A stretch of 64,000 nt of DNA from Sphingomonas kyeonggiensis (GCF_014204495.1 NZ_JACHLN010000005.1:124001-188000), one strand, 5' to 3'. Shown: positions 49,781 to 58,509, counted from the stretch's first letter. The notes: a model not told the origin generated them from the sequence alone. Made by a program: numbers and translations.

Positions 49781-51400
49781 TTAACCCACCAAACTCCGCG
49801 CCACCGCCTCGGCCGTCTTGATCCCGTCGATCGCGGCGGACAGGATCCCCCCCGCATAGCCGGCCCCTTCGCCCGCCGGGAACAGTTGCGCCACGTTCAG
49901 GCTCTGGTGGTCCTTGCCCCGCGTGATCCTTACCGGCGAGGAGGTCCGCGTCTCCACCCCGGTCATGATCGCATCATGATGGTCGTAGTTCGCGATCTGC
50001 CGCCCGAACACCGGCAGCGCCTCGCGGAACGCCTCGATCACGAAGCCCGGCAGGCACTCGGACAGGTCGGTCATCTTCACCCCCGGCTTGTACGAGGGGA
50101 TGACTTCGCCGAGCGCGGTCGAAGCGCGGCCGGCAATCAGATCGCCGACCAGCTGCCCCGGCGCATGATAGTTGGAGCCGCCGGCGATGAAGGCCATGTC
50201 CTCCCAGTGCCGCTGCAGCTCGATGCCCGCGAGCGGCCCGCCCGGATAGTCCTTGGCAGGATCGATCGCGACGACCAGGCCCGAGTTCGCGTTGAACTCG
50301 GCCCGCGAATACTGGCTCATCCCGTTGGTGACGACACGGCCTTCCTCCGAAGTCGCCGCCACCACGCGCCCGCCCGGGCACATGCAGAAGCTGTAGACGC
50401 TGCGCCCGTTCGAGGCGTGATGGACCAGGCTGTACGCCGCCGCGCCCAGGTCCGGATGCCCGGCGCACTGGCCGAAGCGCGCCCGGTCGATCCAGCTCTG
50501 CGGATGCTCGATGCGTACCCCAATGGCGAAGGGCTTGGCCTCGATATGCACGCCGCGCCGGTGGAGCATCTCGAAGGTCGGCCGGGCGCTGTGGCCCACC
50601 GCGAGCACGACATGGTCTGCCTCCAGGAAGCTGCCGTCCTGCAGATGCAGCCCGCGCATCTTCTGGTTGCCGTCGGGGGTGCGCTCCAGCTCGATATCGT
50701 CGACCCGGGTCTCCCAGCGATATTCGCCGCCCAGCGCCTCGATCGTGCGGCGCATGCTCTCGACCATGGTGACGAGCCGGAAGGTACCGATATGCGGATG
50801 CGCTTCCCACAGGATATCGTCGGGCGCGCCTGCCTTGACGAACTCCTCCAGCACCTTGCGGCCGAGGAAGCGCGGGTCCTTCACCCGGCAATAGAGCTTG
50901 CCGTCGGAGAAGGTGCCGGCGCCGCCCTCGCCGAACTGGACGTTCGAATCCGGGTTGAGCTCGCCCCGGCGCCACAGGCCCCAGGTATCCTTGGTCCGCT
51001 GGCGCACGACCTTGCCGCGATCGAGGATGATCGGGCGGAAGCCCATCTGCGCCAGGATCAGCCCGGCGAACAGCCCGCACGGCCCCGCGCCGATGACGAC
51101 CGGTCGCAGCCCGTTCCAGCCGCTCGGGGCCATCACCGGGAAATTATAGGCCATGTCCGGGGTAGGGCGCAGGTCCTTGTCGTCCGGGAAGCGCGCCAGC
51201 ACTACGGCCTCGTCGGCCAGCTCCACGTCCACCGTATAGACCAGCTGGATCGCGTTGCGCCGGCGCGCGTCATTGCCGCGGCGATAGACTGCGTGGCTTT
51301 TCAGCTCGGCGGGCGCGATGCCCAGCCGTTTGACGATCGCCTCGGGCAGGGCCTCGGGCGAATGGTCGAGCGGCAGATAGAGTCCGGAAAGGCGAAGCAT
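49781..51400 (-). CDS. FAD-dependent dehydrogenase (COG2509-like)
   Basis: A 539-residue flavoprotein. An N-terminal part (1-95) of unknown role precedes the FAD motif PVVIGAGPCGLFAGLILAQMG (about 101-121). RGKVVRQRTKDTWGLWRRGELNPDSNVQFGEGGAGTFSDGKL (about 129-170) is diagnostic of this large uncharacterised dehydrogenase family. VVLAVGHSARPTFEML near 265, and a C-terminal FAD-contact AGEGAGYAGGILSAAIDGIKTAEA. No cofactor partner or substrate is known. Confidence 0.87.
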   Translation of the reverse strand: MLRLSGLYLPLDHSPEALPEAIVKRLGIAPAELKSHAVYRRGNDARRRNAIQLVYTVDVELADEAVVLARFPDDKDLRPTPDMAYNFPVMAPSGWNGLRPVVIGAGPCGLFAGLILAQMGFRPIILDRGKVVRQRTKDTWGLWRRGELNPDSNVQFGEGGAGTFSDGKLYCRVKDPRFLGRKVLEEFVKAGAPDDILWEAHPHIGTFRLVTMVESMRRTIEALGGEYRWETRVDDIELERTPDGNQKMRGLHLQDGSFLEADHVVLAVGHSARPTFEMLHRRGVHIEAKPFAIGVRIEHPQSWIDRARFGQCAGHPDLGAAAYSLVHHASNGRSVYSFCMCPGGRVVAATSEEGRVVTNGMSQYSRAEFNANSGLVVAIDPAKDYPGGPLAGIELQRHWEDMAFIAGGSNYHAPGQLVGDLIAGRASTALGEVIPSYKPGVKMTDLSECLPGFVIEAFREALPVFGRQIANYDHHDAIMTGVETRTSSPVRITRGKDHQSLNVAQLFPAGEGAGYAGGILSAAIDGIKTAEAVARSLVG

Positions 51401-51469
51401 CGCGAGCCTCTAGCGGCTTATCGTCCGCGCCTCAAACCCCCGCCGCCGCCGGCGACGGGGGCGGGCGGT

Positions 51470-52564
51470 TCAGAGCCGCGTCTTCAGCCAGGCATAGGCC
51501 TGATCGCGAACGCCGGGCGGGAAGTCGTGATTGCCGCCAGCCTCGTCGAAATGGATCGCCTCCAGCGATGTGCCCGATCCCTTTGCGCGGGCATGGGCGA
51601 CCATGTCCTCGGTCTCGGCGACATGGCGCAGGCTCGCCTCGCGCCACTCGCCCTTGGTGCCCCATTCCCAGCGCCCGCGGGTGAGCAATATGTTGCGCGG
51701 CGCGATCATCGCCAGGTAATCGGCCGAGCGGCCCAGCGTCGCCAGTCCGGGCAGCGCGATCGCGGCCGAGCGGCGTTTGATCGCGTCCTCGCGGTAGAAA
51801 TTGATCAGCTCGAAGAAGCCGCAGGACGAGATGCCGGCCTGGGCGCGCCTGTCGCAGGCCATCCAGTAGGTCATCGCCATGCCGCCCGCCGAATGGCCGA
51901 TCCCGCCGATCCGCTTCGGATCGACATAGGGCAGGCTGGCGAGCAGGTCGGTGGCGACCATCGCGTCGAATACGTCCTTGCCGATCGAGTTGCGCCCGCG
52001 CAGCAGCAGCTGGCCGACGCGGTGGTCGTAGAGCTTGCTGTCGCGCGCATTGTCGGCCGGGCCGGCGGGATCGACGCCGCGGCGGCGCTCGGCGTGGTAG
52101 AAGCGGTCCGGGCAGAGCACGACATGGCCGCGGCGGAACAGGTCGAGCCCGTAGAACAGGTTGGCGTCCCCGGCGAGGCCGGCGGGCTCGGCCTTGCCGA
52201 TATGATATTGCGGCCCGTCCTGGTGGAATGCGAGGATCGCCGGTAGCTTCTCCCCGGCCGTGTGCGCCGGCACCAGCAGGTATGCGCGCACCCGGTCCTC
52301 CGGCTCGCCGAGCGGCGGATAGGCGGCTTCCGCGAGATATTCGATCTTGAGCCGCTGCCCGCCCTCGATATCGACGGTCTCGAACACGGTGAAGGCCGGC
52401 TTCGGGCGGGGCGGCATCGGGCCGAACAGGCCGAGCAGGGCGGCATCGCGTGCCTTCGGCGCCGGCGCGGCAGCCTGGGCCGAAGGCGCCACCACGGCAG
52501 GCGCAAGCACAGCGGCGACCCCCGCGGTCATGGCAGAACGGCGCGAAAGCGTGTGATCCCTCAT
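51470..52564 (-). CDS. Exported alpha/beta hydrolase (dienelactone hydrolase-like)
   Basis: A 364-residue protein. The N-terminus MRDHTLSRRSAMTAGVAAVLAPAVV fits a Tat signal (S-R-R-S-A-M) with cleavage near AQAA. The hydrolase fold includes LPAILAFHQDG (about 107-117), the nucleophile elbow IGGIGHSAGGMAMTYW (about 218-233) with Ser in GHSAGG, and a late His in AGGNHDFPPGV. Similar to the abhydrolase/acetyl xylan esterase-like family. A palindromic operator-like site lies 16 bases before the start codon. Confidence 0.82.
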   Translation of the reverse strand: MRDHTLSRRSAMTAGVAAVLAPAVVAPSAQAAAPAPKARDAALLGLFGPMPPRPKPAFTVFETVDIEGGQRLKIEYLAEAAYPPLGEPEDRVRAYLLVPAHTAGEKLPAILAFHQDGPQYHIGKAEPAGLAGDANLFYGLDLFRRGHVVLCPDRFYHAERRRGVDPAGPADNARDSKLYDHRVGQLLLRGRNSIGKDVFDAMVATDLLASLPYVDPKRIGGIGHSAGGMAMTYWMACDRRAQAGISSCGFFELINFYREDAIKRRSAAIALPGLATLGRSADYLAMIAPRNILLTRGRWEWGTKGEWREASLRHVAETEDMVAHARAKGSGTSLEAIHFDEAGGNHDFPPGVRDQAYAWLKTRL

Positions 52565-52579
52565 GAAATCCCCCTCATG

Positions 52580-52593
52580 GCTACATTTGTAGC
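52580..52593. promoter_or_regulatory. Operator-like palindrome TACA-TT-TGTA before the exported hydrolase gene
   Basis: GCTACATTTGTAGC, a perfect inverted repeat of six with a two-base centre. It carries the TACA-N2-TGTA core bound by BlaI/MecI/CopY-type repressors. It lies in the leader of the exported hydrolase gene on the minus strand; TTGACT (minus strand, 52622-52617) upstream could be its -35. Confidence 0.5.
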
Positions 52594-52880
52594 GTGATCA
52601 CCTGTGTTGGTGATTTAGTCAAGTGCTACGCCGCGCCTTCCAAAGCGCCGCGGCCAGTCCGGGAGTGCAGGCTTGCGATGCAGGATTTCGCCTGGTTCCG
52701 TCCTCCACATGCAGCGCGCGCGGGATCATCGACAGATCGCAGGCCGGGCGACCAGGGGAGCGGAAAACCGGCCCCCCGCAGCATATGCTTCGTAAACTTC
52801 CGCGCCGCGGGCGCCCTCCCATCGGCCCGTTTCCGCCGCAATCGCTTGGCAGTGCATCGCGATACCACTAGAGGGACCCC
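52594..52880. other. Intergenic region between divergent hydrolase and acp genes
   Basis: No gene seen. It must hold the promoter of acp-spt; apart from the possible minus-strand -35 near 52620, I find no clear motif. Confidence 0.5.
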
Positions 52881-53123
52881 ATGACCGACCGCGCTTCCGT
52901 CTTCGAGACCGTCACCGCCCAGATCGAGCCCTTCAACAAGAAGGGCGTCGCGCTGACCGACAGCACCACCTTCGCCGGCGACCTGGAGTGGGACAGCCTC
53001 ACCGTGATGGACTTCGTCGCGGCGATCGAGGACGAGTTCGACATCATCATCACGATGAACATGCAGGCCGAGATCGAGAATATCGGCCAGCTGGTCGACG
53101 CCGTGCAGAAGCTCAAGGGCTGA
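52881..53123 (+). CDS. Acyl carrier protein of the serine palmitoyltransferase pair
   Basis: An 80-residue acidic carrier protein. The phosphopantetheine site is in FAGDLEWDSLTVMDFVAAIEDEF (Ser39 in DSL). The three-helix layout is kept. It lies five bases before spt. In Caulobacter and Sphingomonas a dedicated ACP next to spt delivers the acyl chain for 3-ketosphinganine synthesis, so this is likely that ACP and not the fatty-acid synthase one. Confidence 0.93.
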   Translation: MTDRASVFETVTAQIEPFNKKGVALTDSTTFAGDLEWDSLTVMDFVAAIEDEFDIIITMNMQAEIENIGQLVDAVQKLKG

Positions 53124-53128
53124 GCCAC

Positions 53129-54391
53129 GTGACCGACAGCCTGAACACCGCCGACGCGCTCCCCGCCAACCCGGCCGCCGTCGCGCCCGAAACCGACCTG
53201 ATGTCGAAGTTCGACGCGCTGATCAACGAGCGCGAGCGGCTGCTCGCCAGCGGCGTCACCGATCCGTACGCGGTGGTGATGGAGCAGGTGAAGTCGCCCA
53301 CCGAGGCGGTGATCAAGGGCAAGGACACGATCCTGCTCGGCACCTATAATTACATGGGCATGACGTTCGATCCGGACGTGATCCAGGCCGGCAAGGACGC
53401 GCTCGACAAGTTCGGCTCGGGCACCAATGGCAGCCGCATGCTCAACGGCACCTTCCGCGACCATATGGACGTGGAACAGGCGCTGCGCGAATTCTACGGC
53501 GTCTCGGGCGCGATCGTCTTCTCGACCGGCTACATGGCCAATCTCGGGATGATCTCCACGCTCGTCGGCAAGGGCGAGTATGTCATCCTCGACGCCGACA
53601 GCCACGCCTCGATCTATGACGGCTGCAAGCAGGGCAATGCCGAGATCGTCCGCTTCCGCCACAACAGCGTCGAGGATCTCGACAAGCGCCTCGGCCGCCT
53701 GCCCAAGGAAGCCGGCAAGCTGGTCGTGCTCGAGGGCGTCTATTCGATGCTCGGCGACATCGCCCCGCTGAAGGAAATGGTCGAGGTCGCCAAGAAGCAC
53801 GGCGCGATGGTGCTCTCGGACGAGGCCCATTCGATGGGGTTCTTCGGCCCGAACGGCCGCGGCGTCTATGAGGACCAGGGCCTGGAAGGCCAGGTCGACT
53901 TCGTCGTCGGCACCTTCTCCAAGTCGGTCGGCACCGTCGGCGGCTTCTGCGTGTCGAACCACCCGAAGTTCGAGGCGATCCGCCTCGCCTGCCGCCCGTA
54001 CATCTTCACCGCCTCGCTGCCGCCGAGCGTGGTCGCCACCGCGGCGACTTCGATCCGCAAGCTGATGCACGCGCACAACAAGCGCGCGCATCTGTGGGAG
54101 AATGCCCGCACGCTGCACGCCGGCCTCAAGGAAATGGGCTTCAAGCTCGGCACCGAGAACCCCGATTCGGCGATCATCGCGGTGATCCTTGAGGACCAGG
54201 TCCAGGGCGCGATGATGTGGCAGGCGCTGCTCGAGGGCGGCCTCTATGTGAACCTCGCCCGCCCGCCGGCGACCCCGGCCGGCACCTTCCTGCTGCGCTG
54301 CTCGCTCTGCGCCGAGCACACCGCCGAGCAGATCCAGCGCGTGCTGGGCATGTTCAAGGCGGCGGGCCAGGCCGTGGGCGTCATCGCCTGA
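53129..54391 (+). CDS. spt: Serine palmitoyltransferase
   Basis: PLP enzyme joining serine with a palmitoyl thioester to 3-ketosphinganine, the first step of sphingolipid synthesis. From GTG 53129 it has 420 residues, the same as the S. paucimobilis enzyme, with long stretches I recall as identical (SPTEAVIKGKDTILLGTYNY; GSGTNGSRMLNGTF). The PLP Lys is in VGTFSKSVGTVGGF, around residue 265; DEAHSMGFFG provides the Asp/His contacts; RPPATPAGTFLLRCSLCAEH is near the C-terminus. The soluble homodimeric type, without membrane anchor. Confidence 0.97.
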   Translation: MTDSLNTADALPANPAAVAPETDLMSKFDALINERERLLASGVTDPYAVVMEQVKSPTEAVIKGKDTILLGTYNYMGMTFDPDVIQAGKDALDKFGSGTNGSRMLNGTFRDHMDVEQALREFYGVSGAIVFSTGYMANLGMISTLVGKGEYVILDADSHASIYDGCKQGNAEIVRFRHNSVEDLDKRLGRLPKEAGKLVVLEGVYSMLGDIAPLKEMVEVAKKHGAMVLSDEAHSMGFFGPNGRGVYEDQGLEGQVDFVVGTFSKSVGTVGGFCVSNHPKFEAIRLACRPYIFTASLPPSVVATAATSIRKLMHAHNKRAHLWENARTLHAGLKEMGFKLGTENPDSAIIAVILEDQVQGAMMWQALLEGGLYVNLARPPATPAGTFLLRCSLCAEHTAEQIQRVLGMFKAAGQAVGVIA

Positions 54392-54406
54392 TATCGGGCA
54401 TCCCTG

Positions 54407-54485
54407 GTTCCCCGGCGAAAGCCGGGGCCCGGGGTTTCTCTGCCGGGCCGCCTGTGGCCCTGGGCTCCGGCTTTTGCCGGGGAAT
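54407..54485. repeat. Inverted repeat, short CCCGGCGAAAGCCGGGG class, decayed right arm
   Basis: A copy of 46302-46380 with changes in the right arm (CTTTTGCCGGGGAAT for CTTTCGCCGGGGAAC). Confidence 0.82.
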
Positions 54486-54572
54486 AGCCAGGCCAAAGCG
54501 GGCACCGCGAGCAACGATCCGTACCAAGGACGCTTTCCTACGCCGTCAGGGTCGATTAAAACCGAGCCCGTA

Positions 54573-56537
54573 ATGAGTGAGAGTAACACCGCTCTGGAGC
54601 GTGCCGTCCGGGCGACGAACTGGCGGATGGCATTGCTCGGCGCGCTGGCGCTGCTCGGGATCGTCGTGCTTGCCGCCGTGGCGGTGATCCAGGCACGTAC
54701 CGATGCCGAGCGCGATCGGGCGATCGCGCGCCAGCAGCATACGTTCGAAGTCATCATGCGGGTCAGCCAGCTGTCGGGCGCGATCCTGGGGGCGGAGGCG
54801 GCGCTCGGCCGCTATGTCGTCAGCGCCGACAAGAATCTCGGCCAGCAATATAGCGCGCAATGGGGCCGCGCCTCGGAACAGCTCAACCGGCTCCGCCAGC
54901 TGCTCGCCGACAATCCCGCCCAGCAGGCCCGCATCGTCCGGCTCAAGCAGGCGTTCGATGCCCGCGGCAAGGAGCTGGATACCACCGCGCTCTACTCCTC
55001 CTACAAGCGGCACAGCGATGCCTGGGGCAGCTATTACCAGGTCCGTGCCAGCCCGGCGCGCAGCCAGCTCGAATCGGTGCTCACCGAGATGGTCGATGCC
55101 GAGCGGGTGACGCTGCGCCAGCGCAGCCAGGCCGCTGCCGATCTCGTCGCCAATTCGGGTTTCGCGTCCCGCCTGCTCACCGGCTTCGGCATATTGATCG
55201 TGCTCGGCGCGGTGCTGCTCGGCTGGATGGCGATCGAGGCGCAGGGCGAGCGCGCTGTCGCCGATGCCAATGCCGATGCCGAGCGCGAACGGGCGGAGGA
55301 ACTGCAGGAAGCGGTAGCCGAGGCGACCGAGCAGCTCCGTGCCGAGGCCAGCGAGCGCGAAGCCGCGCAGGACCAGCTCCGCCAGGCGCAGAAGATGGAG
55401 GCGGTCGGCCAGCTCACTGGTGGAATCGCGCATGATTTCAACAATATGCTGGCGGTCGTGCTGGGCGGATTGGAACTGGCCAAGCGTCATCTCCACAATC
55501 GCGGCCCCGATGCGCAGAAGCATATCGAGAATGCGATGGAAGGCGCCAACCGCGCCGCCGCGCTCACCCGCCGCCTGCTCGCCTTCTCGCGCGCCGAGCC
55601 CCTGCTGCCCGAAGCGGTGGAGGCCGGCACGCTGATCGAGGGCATGGCCGACCTGCTCGATCGCACGCTGGGCGACGGGATCGCGGTCACCACCGCCGAT
55701 GCCGGCAGGCACTGGCGCATCTGGGTCGATCGCCACCAGCTCGAGAACGCGCTGCTCAATCTCGCGGTCAACGCCCGCGATGCGATGGAGGGGCAGGGTA
55801 CCCTCAGCATCAATACCGGCGGCATCCGCCTGGCCGATCACCAGGTCGGCGAATGCCTGGCCGGCGATTATGTCTCGATCGAAGTGGGCGACACCGGCCA
55901 GGGCATGACGCCCGAGGTGCTCGCGCGCGTGTTCGAGCCCTTCTTCACCACCAAGCCGGTCGGCAAGGGCACGGGCCTCGGGCTCAGCCAGATCTTCGGC
56001 TTCGTCCGCCAGTCCGGCGGCGAGATCGGCATCGATACCGCGCCGGGCAGGGGCACCCGCGTGACGCTCTATCTGCCGCGCCATATCGGCGAGGGCGAAG
56101 CGGCCGAGGCTTCCGCTGAATCGGGGGACGCGCCCGCGCATATCGGCCGCCCGCTCGAGATACTGGTGGTCGAGGACGATCCGCGCGTGCTGGCGGCGAC
56201 GCTCGGCGCGCTCAAGGAGCTCGGCCACAGCGCCACCGGCTGCGATGATCCGCAGGCGGCGCCGGGCGCGCTCGCGCTGGTGCCCGGGCTCGATCTGATC
56301 GTGTCCGACGTGCTGATGCCCGGCCAGACCGGCCCGGAGATGATCGCCGCGCTCGGCGATCGGATCGAAGGGGTCGCGGTGCTGTTCGTCACCGGCTTCG
56401 CGGGCGAGGCCGATGCCGGCATCTTCAAGGGCCGCACCGTGCTGCGCAAGCCCTTCACCATCGCCGGGCTCGAAGCGGCGGTGAACGAAGCCATGGCCCA
56501 TGAATCGCGCCGCGCGGGCAGGGCGGCGGCGGAGTAG
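54573..56537 (+). CDS. Hybrid sensor histidine kinase with CHASE3-like sensor
   Basis: A 654-residue membrane protein: TM1 about 19-40, periplasmic helical part about 41-200 similar to CHASE3, TM2 about 201-222, coiled coil about 224-275, HisKA with AVGQLTGGIAHDFNNML (His287), ATPase domain with N-box NALLNLAVNARDAM, G1 VGDTGQGM and G2 GKGTGLGLS, then a receiver domain (about 535-640) with VVEDD, phosphoacceptor Asp in LIVSDVLMPGQTG and Lys in VLRKPF. All catalytic motifs are intact, in contrast to the PhyP-like protein. No partner regulator is adjacent. HWE-type features are absent, so a direct link to PhyR is not indicated. Confidence 0.9.
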   Translation: MSESNTALERAVRATNWRMALLGALALLGIVVLAAVAVIQARTDAERDRAIARQQHTFEVIMRVSQLSGAILGAEAALGRYVVSADKNLGQQYSAQWGRASEQLNRLRQLLADNPAQQARIVRLKQAFDARGKELDTTALYSSYKRHSDAWGSYYQVRASPARSQLESVLTEMVDAERVTLRQRSQAAADLVANSGFASRLLTGFGILIVLGAVLLGWMAIEAQGERAVADANADAERERAEELQEAVAEATEQLRAEASEREAAQDQLRQAQKMEAVGQLTGGIAHDFNNMLAVVLGGLELAKRHLHNRGPDAQKHIENAMEGANRAAALTRRLLAFSRAEPLLPEAVEAGTLIEGMADLLDRTLGDGIAVTTADAGRHWRIWVDRHQLENALLNLAVNARDAMEGQGTLSINTGGIRLADHQVGECLAGDYVSIEVGDTGQGMTPEVLARVFEPFFTTKPVGKGTGLGLSQIFGFVRQSGGEIGIDTAPGRGTRVTLYLPRHIGEGEAAEASAESGDAPAHIGRPLEILVVEDDPRVLAATLGALKELGHSATGCDDPQAAPGALALVPGLDLIVSDVLMPGQTGPEMIAALGDRIEGVAVLFVTGFAGEADAGIFKGRTVLRKPFTIAGLEAAVNEAMAHESRRAGRAAAE

Positions 56538-56556
56538 GGGCTCGTCTGGCTCCTTA

Positions 56557-56682
56557 TTCCCCTCCCTGGAAGGGAGGGGCTAGGGGTGGGTGGAGGCATG
56601 GCGATACTGTTGTGCAGGTCCCCACGGCGCCGTATCGCTGACAAGGACCCACCCCCAACCCCTCCCTTTCAGGGAGGGGAGG
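56557..56682. repeat. Large inverted repeat, CCCTCCCTGGAAGGGAGGGG class
   Basis: The left part TTCCCCTCCCTGGAAGGG through TAGGGGTGGGT and the right part ACCCACCCCCAACCCCTCCC to GGAGGGG are inverse copies. Same family as 14804-14946, again between convergent genes. Confidence 0.85.
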
Positions 56683-56700
56683 GAAAGAATGTATCCCGCG

Positions 56701-57048
56701 CTATTCGCCCTTCGCGGCCACCGGCTTGTAGCTCACCACGCACCAGTCCGGCGCGCAATTGGCCGCGGCCTCGATGATCGCGGCATAGCGTTCCACCACC
56801 GCGCAATCGGTGCCGGCGGCCTGGAGGAGGATCGGCCGGCGCGGCGTCTCGCGCGCGGCGCCGCTGGCGAAGTCCTCCAGCGAAGTGTCGCTGGCGCGCA
56901 GGACGCCCCACAGCGCCTCGCCGCCATTGTCGCGCACCTCATGGGCATTGGCGCTCTTCTTCGGCAGCTTCGTGCCCCATTGCGCCGACAGGTTGCAGCC
57001 CTTGTCCGGCACGGTCAGCGACAACAACGCGATCGAAAACAGGATCAT
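56701..57048 (-). CDS. Small exported protein, unknown
   Basis: A 115-residue protein with a very short hydrophobic N-terminus (MILFSIALLSLTV). Mature part: GCNLSAQWGTKLPKKSANAHEVRDNGGEALWGVLRASD, then a helical half with three Cys (TDCAVV, ANCAPDWCVV). No family recognised. It follows the TetR gene by five bases on the same strand, so it may be controlled by that regulator. Confidence 0.6.
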   Translation of the reverse strand: MILFSIALLSLTVPDKGCNLSAQWGTKLPKKSANAHEVRDNGGEALWGVLRASDTSLEDFASGAARETPRRPILLQAAGTDCAVVERYAAIIEAAANCAPDWCVVSYKPVAAKGE

Positions 57049-57053
57049 GGCGG

Positions 57054-57668
57054 TTACTCCTCGCCGGGATGGCTATGCCCGTGATGCTCCCCCATCGTCC
57101 GCGAAAGCTGCGCGGCGGCGATCTCGCGGGCCTTGTCGCGCGGCAGGCCGAGCGCCCGGGCCATTGGTGCGCCGAGCAGCGCGTCGCCCACGGCCATCAG
57201 CACCAGCTGCAGCGTCTCCTCATGCAGCGAATGCGTCTTGTCGTCATGCCCCTCGGCCAGCTCGTCGACCAGCCGGTGGATCGCCTCCAGGATCGGGTCG
57301 AGCGCATCCTGGTTGCCGGTCAGGATCATCCAGCTCGCCAGCGCGCCGGCTCCGCCCTTGTCGAACGCGTCGAAGGTCATGTTGACCACTTCGCGGTCGT
57401 CATGGTCCGCCCCGGCACGCGCGCGCATCACCGCGGCGCCGATCTTGCCGGTCACGCTATCGGCGATATTGGCGGCCAGCGCCTTTTGCAGCCCCGATGC
57501 CGAGCCGAAATGGTGGAGCAGATTGGCGTGCGTCCGCCCGATCTTCGCCGCCACCGCCTTCAGCGTCACTGCGCCGGGTCCGGCCTCGAGCAGGAGTTCG
57601 CGCGCGGCCTCGAGTGCGGCGTCGCGGGATTCTTCGGGTGAAAGGCGTTTGCGTGGTGCGACGGTCAT
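57054..57668 (-). CDS. TetR family transcriptional regulator
   Basis: A 204-residue regulator from ATG 57668. HTH domain: SPEESRDAALEAARELLLEAGPGAVTLKAVAAKIGRTHANLLHHFGSASGLQKAL (about 10-65), recognition helix GRTHANLLHHFG. A ligand half with DAFDKGGAGALASWMILTG and a His-rich end (MGEHHGHSHPGEE) that might bind metal. The longer open frame reaching 57932 reads through a repeat and is not coding. An inverted repeat GTAAGC/GCTTAC just upstream could be its own operator. Confidence 0.88.
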   Translation of the reverse strand: MTVAPRKRLSPEESRDAALEAARELLLEAGPGAVTLKAVAAKIGRTHANLLHHFGSASGLQKALAANIADSVTGKIGAAVMRARAGADHDDREVVNMTFDAFDKGGAGALASWMILTGNQDALDPILEAIHRLVDELAEGHDDKTHSLHEETLQLVLMAVGDALLGAPMARALGLPRDKAREIAAAQLSRTMGEHHGHSHPGEE

Positions 57669-57676
57669 GTTCAGCG

Positions 57677-57701
57677 GTAAGCCCCCAAAGACACCGCTTA
57701 C
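57677..57701. promoter_or_regulatory. Possible TetR operator upstream of its own gene
   Basis: GTAAGC (57677-57682) and GCTTAC (57696-57701), nine bases before the TetR start on the minus strand; both halves are part of a longer CGGTAAGC-like sequence. Confidence 0.35.
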
Positions 57702-57820
57702 GGCATGATTTCCAAGGGGGAAAGCCGGTAGATCATACAATTCGGCCCGCAAGCTGCTCCCGCGAAAGGGACTCACCGCGGGCCCGACATGGAAGATTTG
57801 CGCCGCTATCGGCTCATTCG

Positions 57821-57921
57821 GTTCCCCGGCGAAGGCCGGGGCCCAGTTTCGGCGCAGTTGGTTGGGGTGGTCAAACCTCTCGAACACCATGGCAACTGGA
57901 CCCCGGCCTTCGCCGGGGAAC
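57821..57921. repeat. Inverted repeat, long CCCGGCGAAGGCCGGGG class
   Basis: A near copy of 20467-20566 and 30625-30725, with the same CAGTTTCGGCGCA and GGTCAAACCTCTCGAAC inner segments. Confidence 0.87.
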
Positions 57922-57948
57922 AGCTGGATCAATGATGTTGTGACGGCC

Positions 57949-58509
57949 TCACGCTGCCATTCGGTGGTCCTCGTCCCCGCCGCCGCTGCAATCGCCCTCG
58001 CACAGGTCGATCTCGTAGCGGGTGGTGGGGGCTTCGCAGCCGCGGCCCCGCGAATAGATCGAGACGAGCTGGCCGGTCGGGCGGAAGCCCAGCTTGCGCA
58101 GCACCTTGCCCGATGCGGGGTTGTCGATGAAATGGCCGGCGGTCACCCGGCGGATGCCGCGTGCCCGCGCTGCCTGCAGCACCGCGCGCCCGGCCTCGGT
58201 CGCGATGCCGCGGCCCCAGGCGTCCGGCGTGTACCAATAGCCGAATTCGTTGGGCTCGTCCTTCCACACGCTCAGGCCGGTGCCGCCGATCAGGCGCGTG
58301 GCGCCGTCCCGGTGCTCGAACACCAGGAACTTGGGATCGACGGGATCGCCGAAGCTCGAGAGGAAGGTCTCGGCCGCTTCCATGGGGTAGGGCCAGGGCG
58401 CGCGCGACAGGTTGCGCACGACATTCTCATGGCCGATCGCCTGCATCAGGGCAGGGGCGTCCTCGGGCCAGCCGGGGCGCAATGTCAGTCTCTGCGTTCG
58501 CACGAACAT
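57949..58509 (-). CDS. GNAT family acetyltransferase, RimJ/RimL-like
   Basis: A 186-residue protein from ATG 58509. MFVRTQRLTLRPGWPEDAPAL opens the RimJ/L type. Acetyl-CoA site near YWYTPDAWGRGIATEAGRAVLQAARARGI (about 91-120), then VTAGHFIDNPASGKVLRKLGF, the family's N-x-x-S/A-x-x-V-x-E/R-K-L-G-F. The C-terminal tail is rich in Cys, Gly and Asp (CEGDCSGGGDEDH). Target unknown: protein N-terminus or small amine. Confidence 0.9.
   Translation of the reverse strand: MFVRTQRLTLRPGWPEDAPALMQAIGHENVVRNLSRAPWPYPMEAAETFLSSFGDPVDPKFLVFEHRDGATRLIGGTGLSVWKDEPNEFGYWYTPDAWGRGIATEAGRAVLQAARARGIRRVTAGHFIDNPASGKVLRKLGFRPTGQLVSIYSRGRGCEAPTTRYEIDLCEGDCSGGGDEDHRMAA

Noticed and set aside
48719..52246. An 1175-residue open frame on the plus strand
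   Set aside because: It runs across the EamA gene in another frame, an inverted repeat and antisense to two well-supported genes (FAD enzyme, hydrolase). Its composition is that of GC-rich shadow translation, with no family motif.
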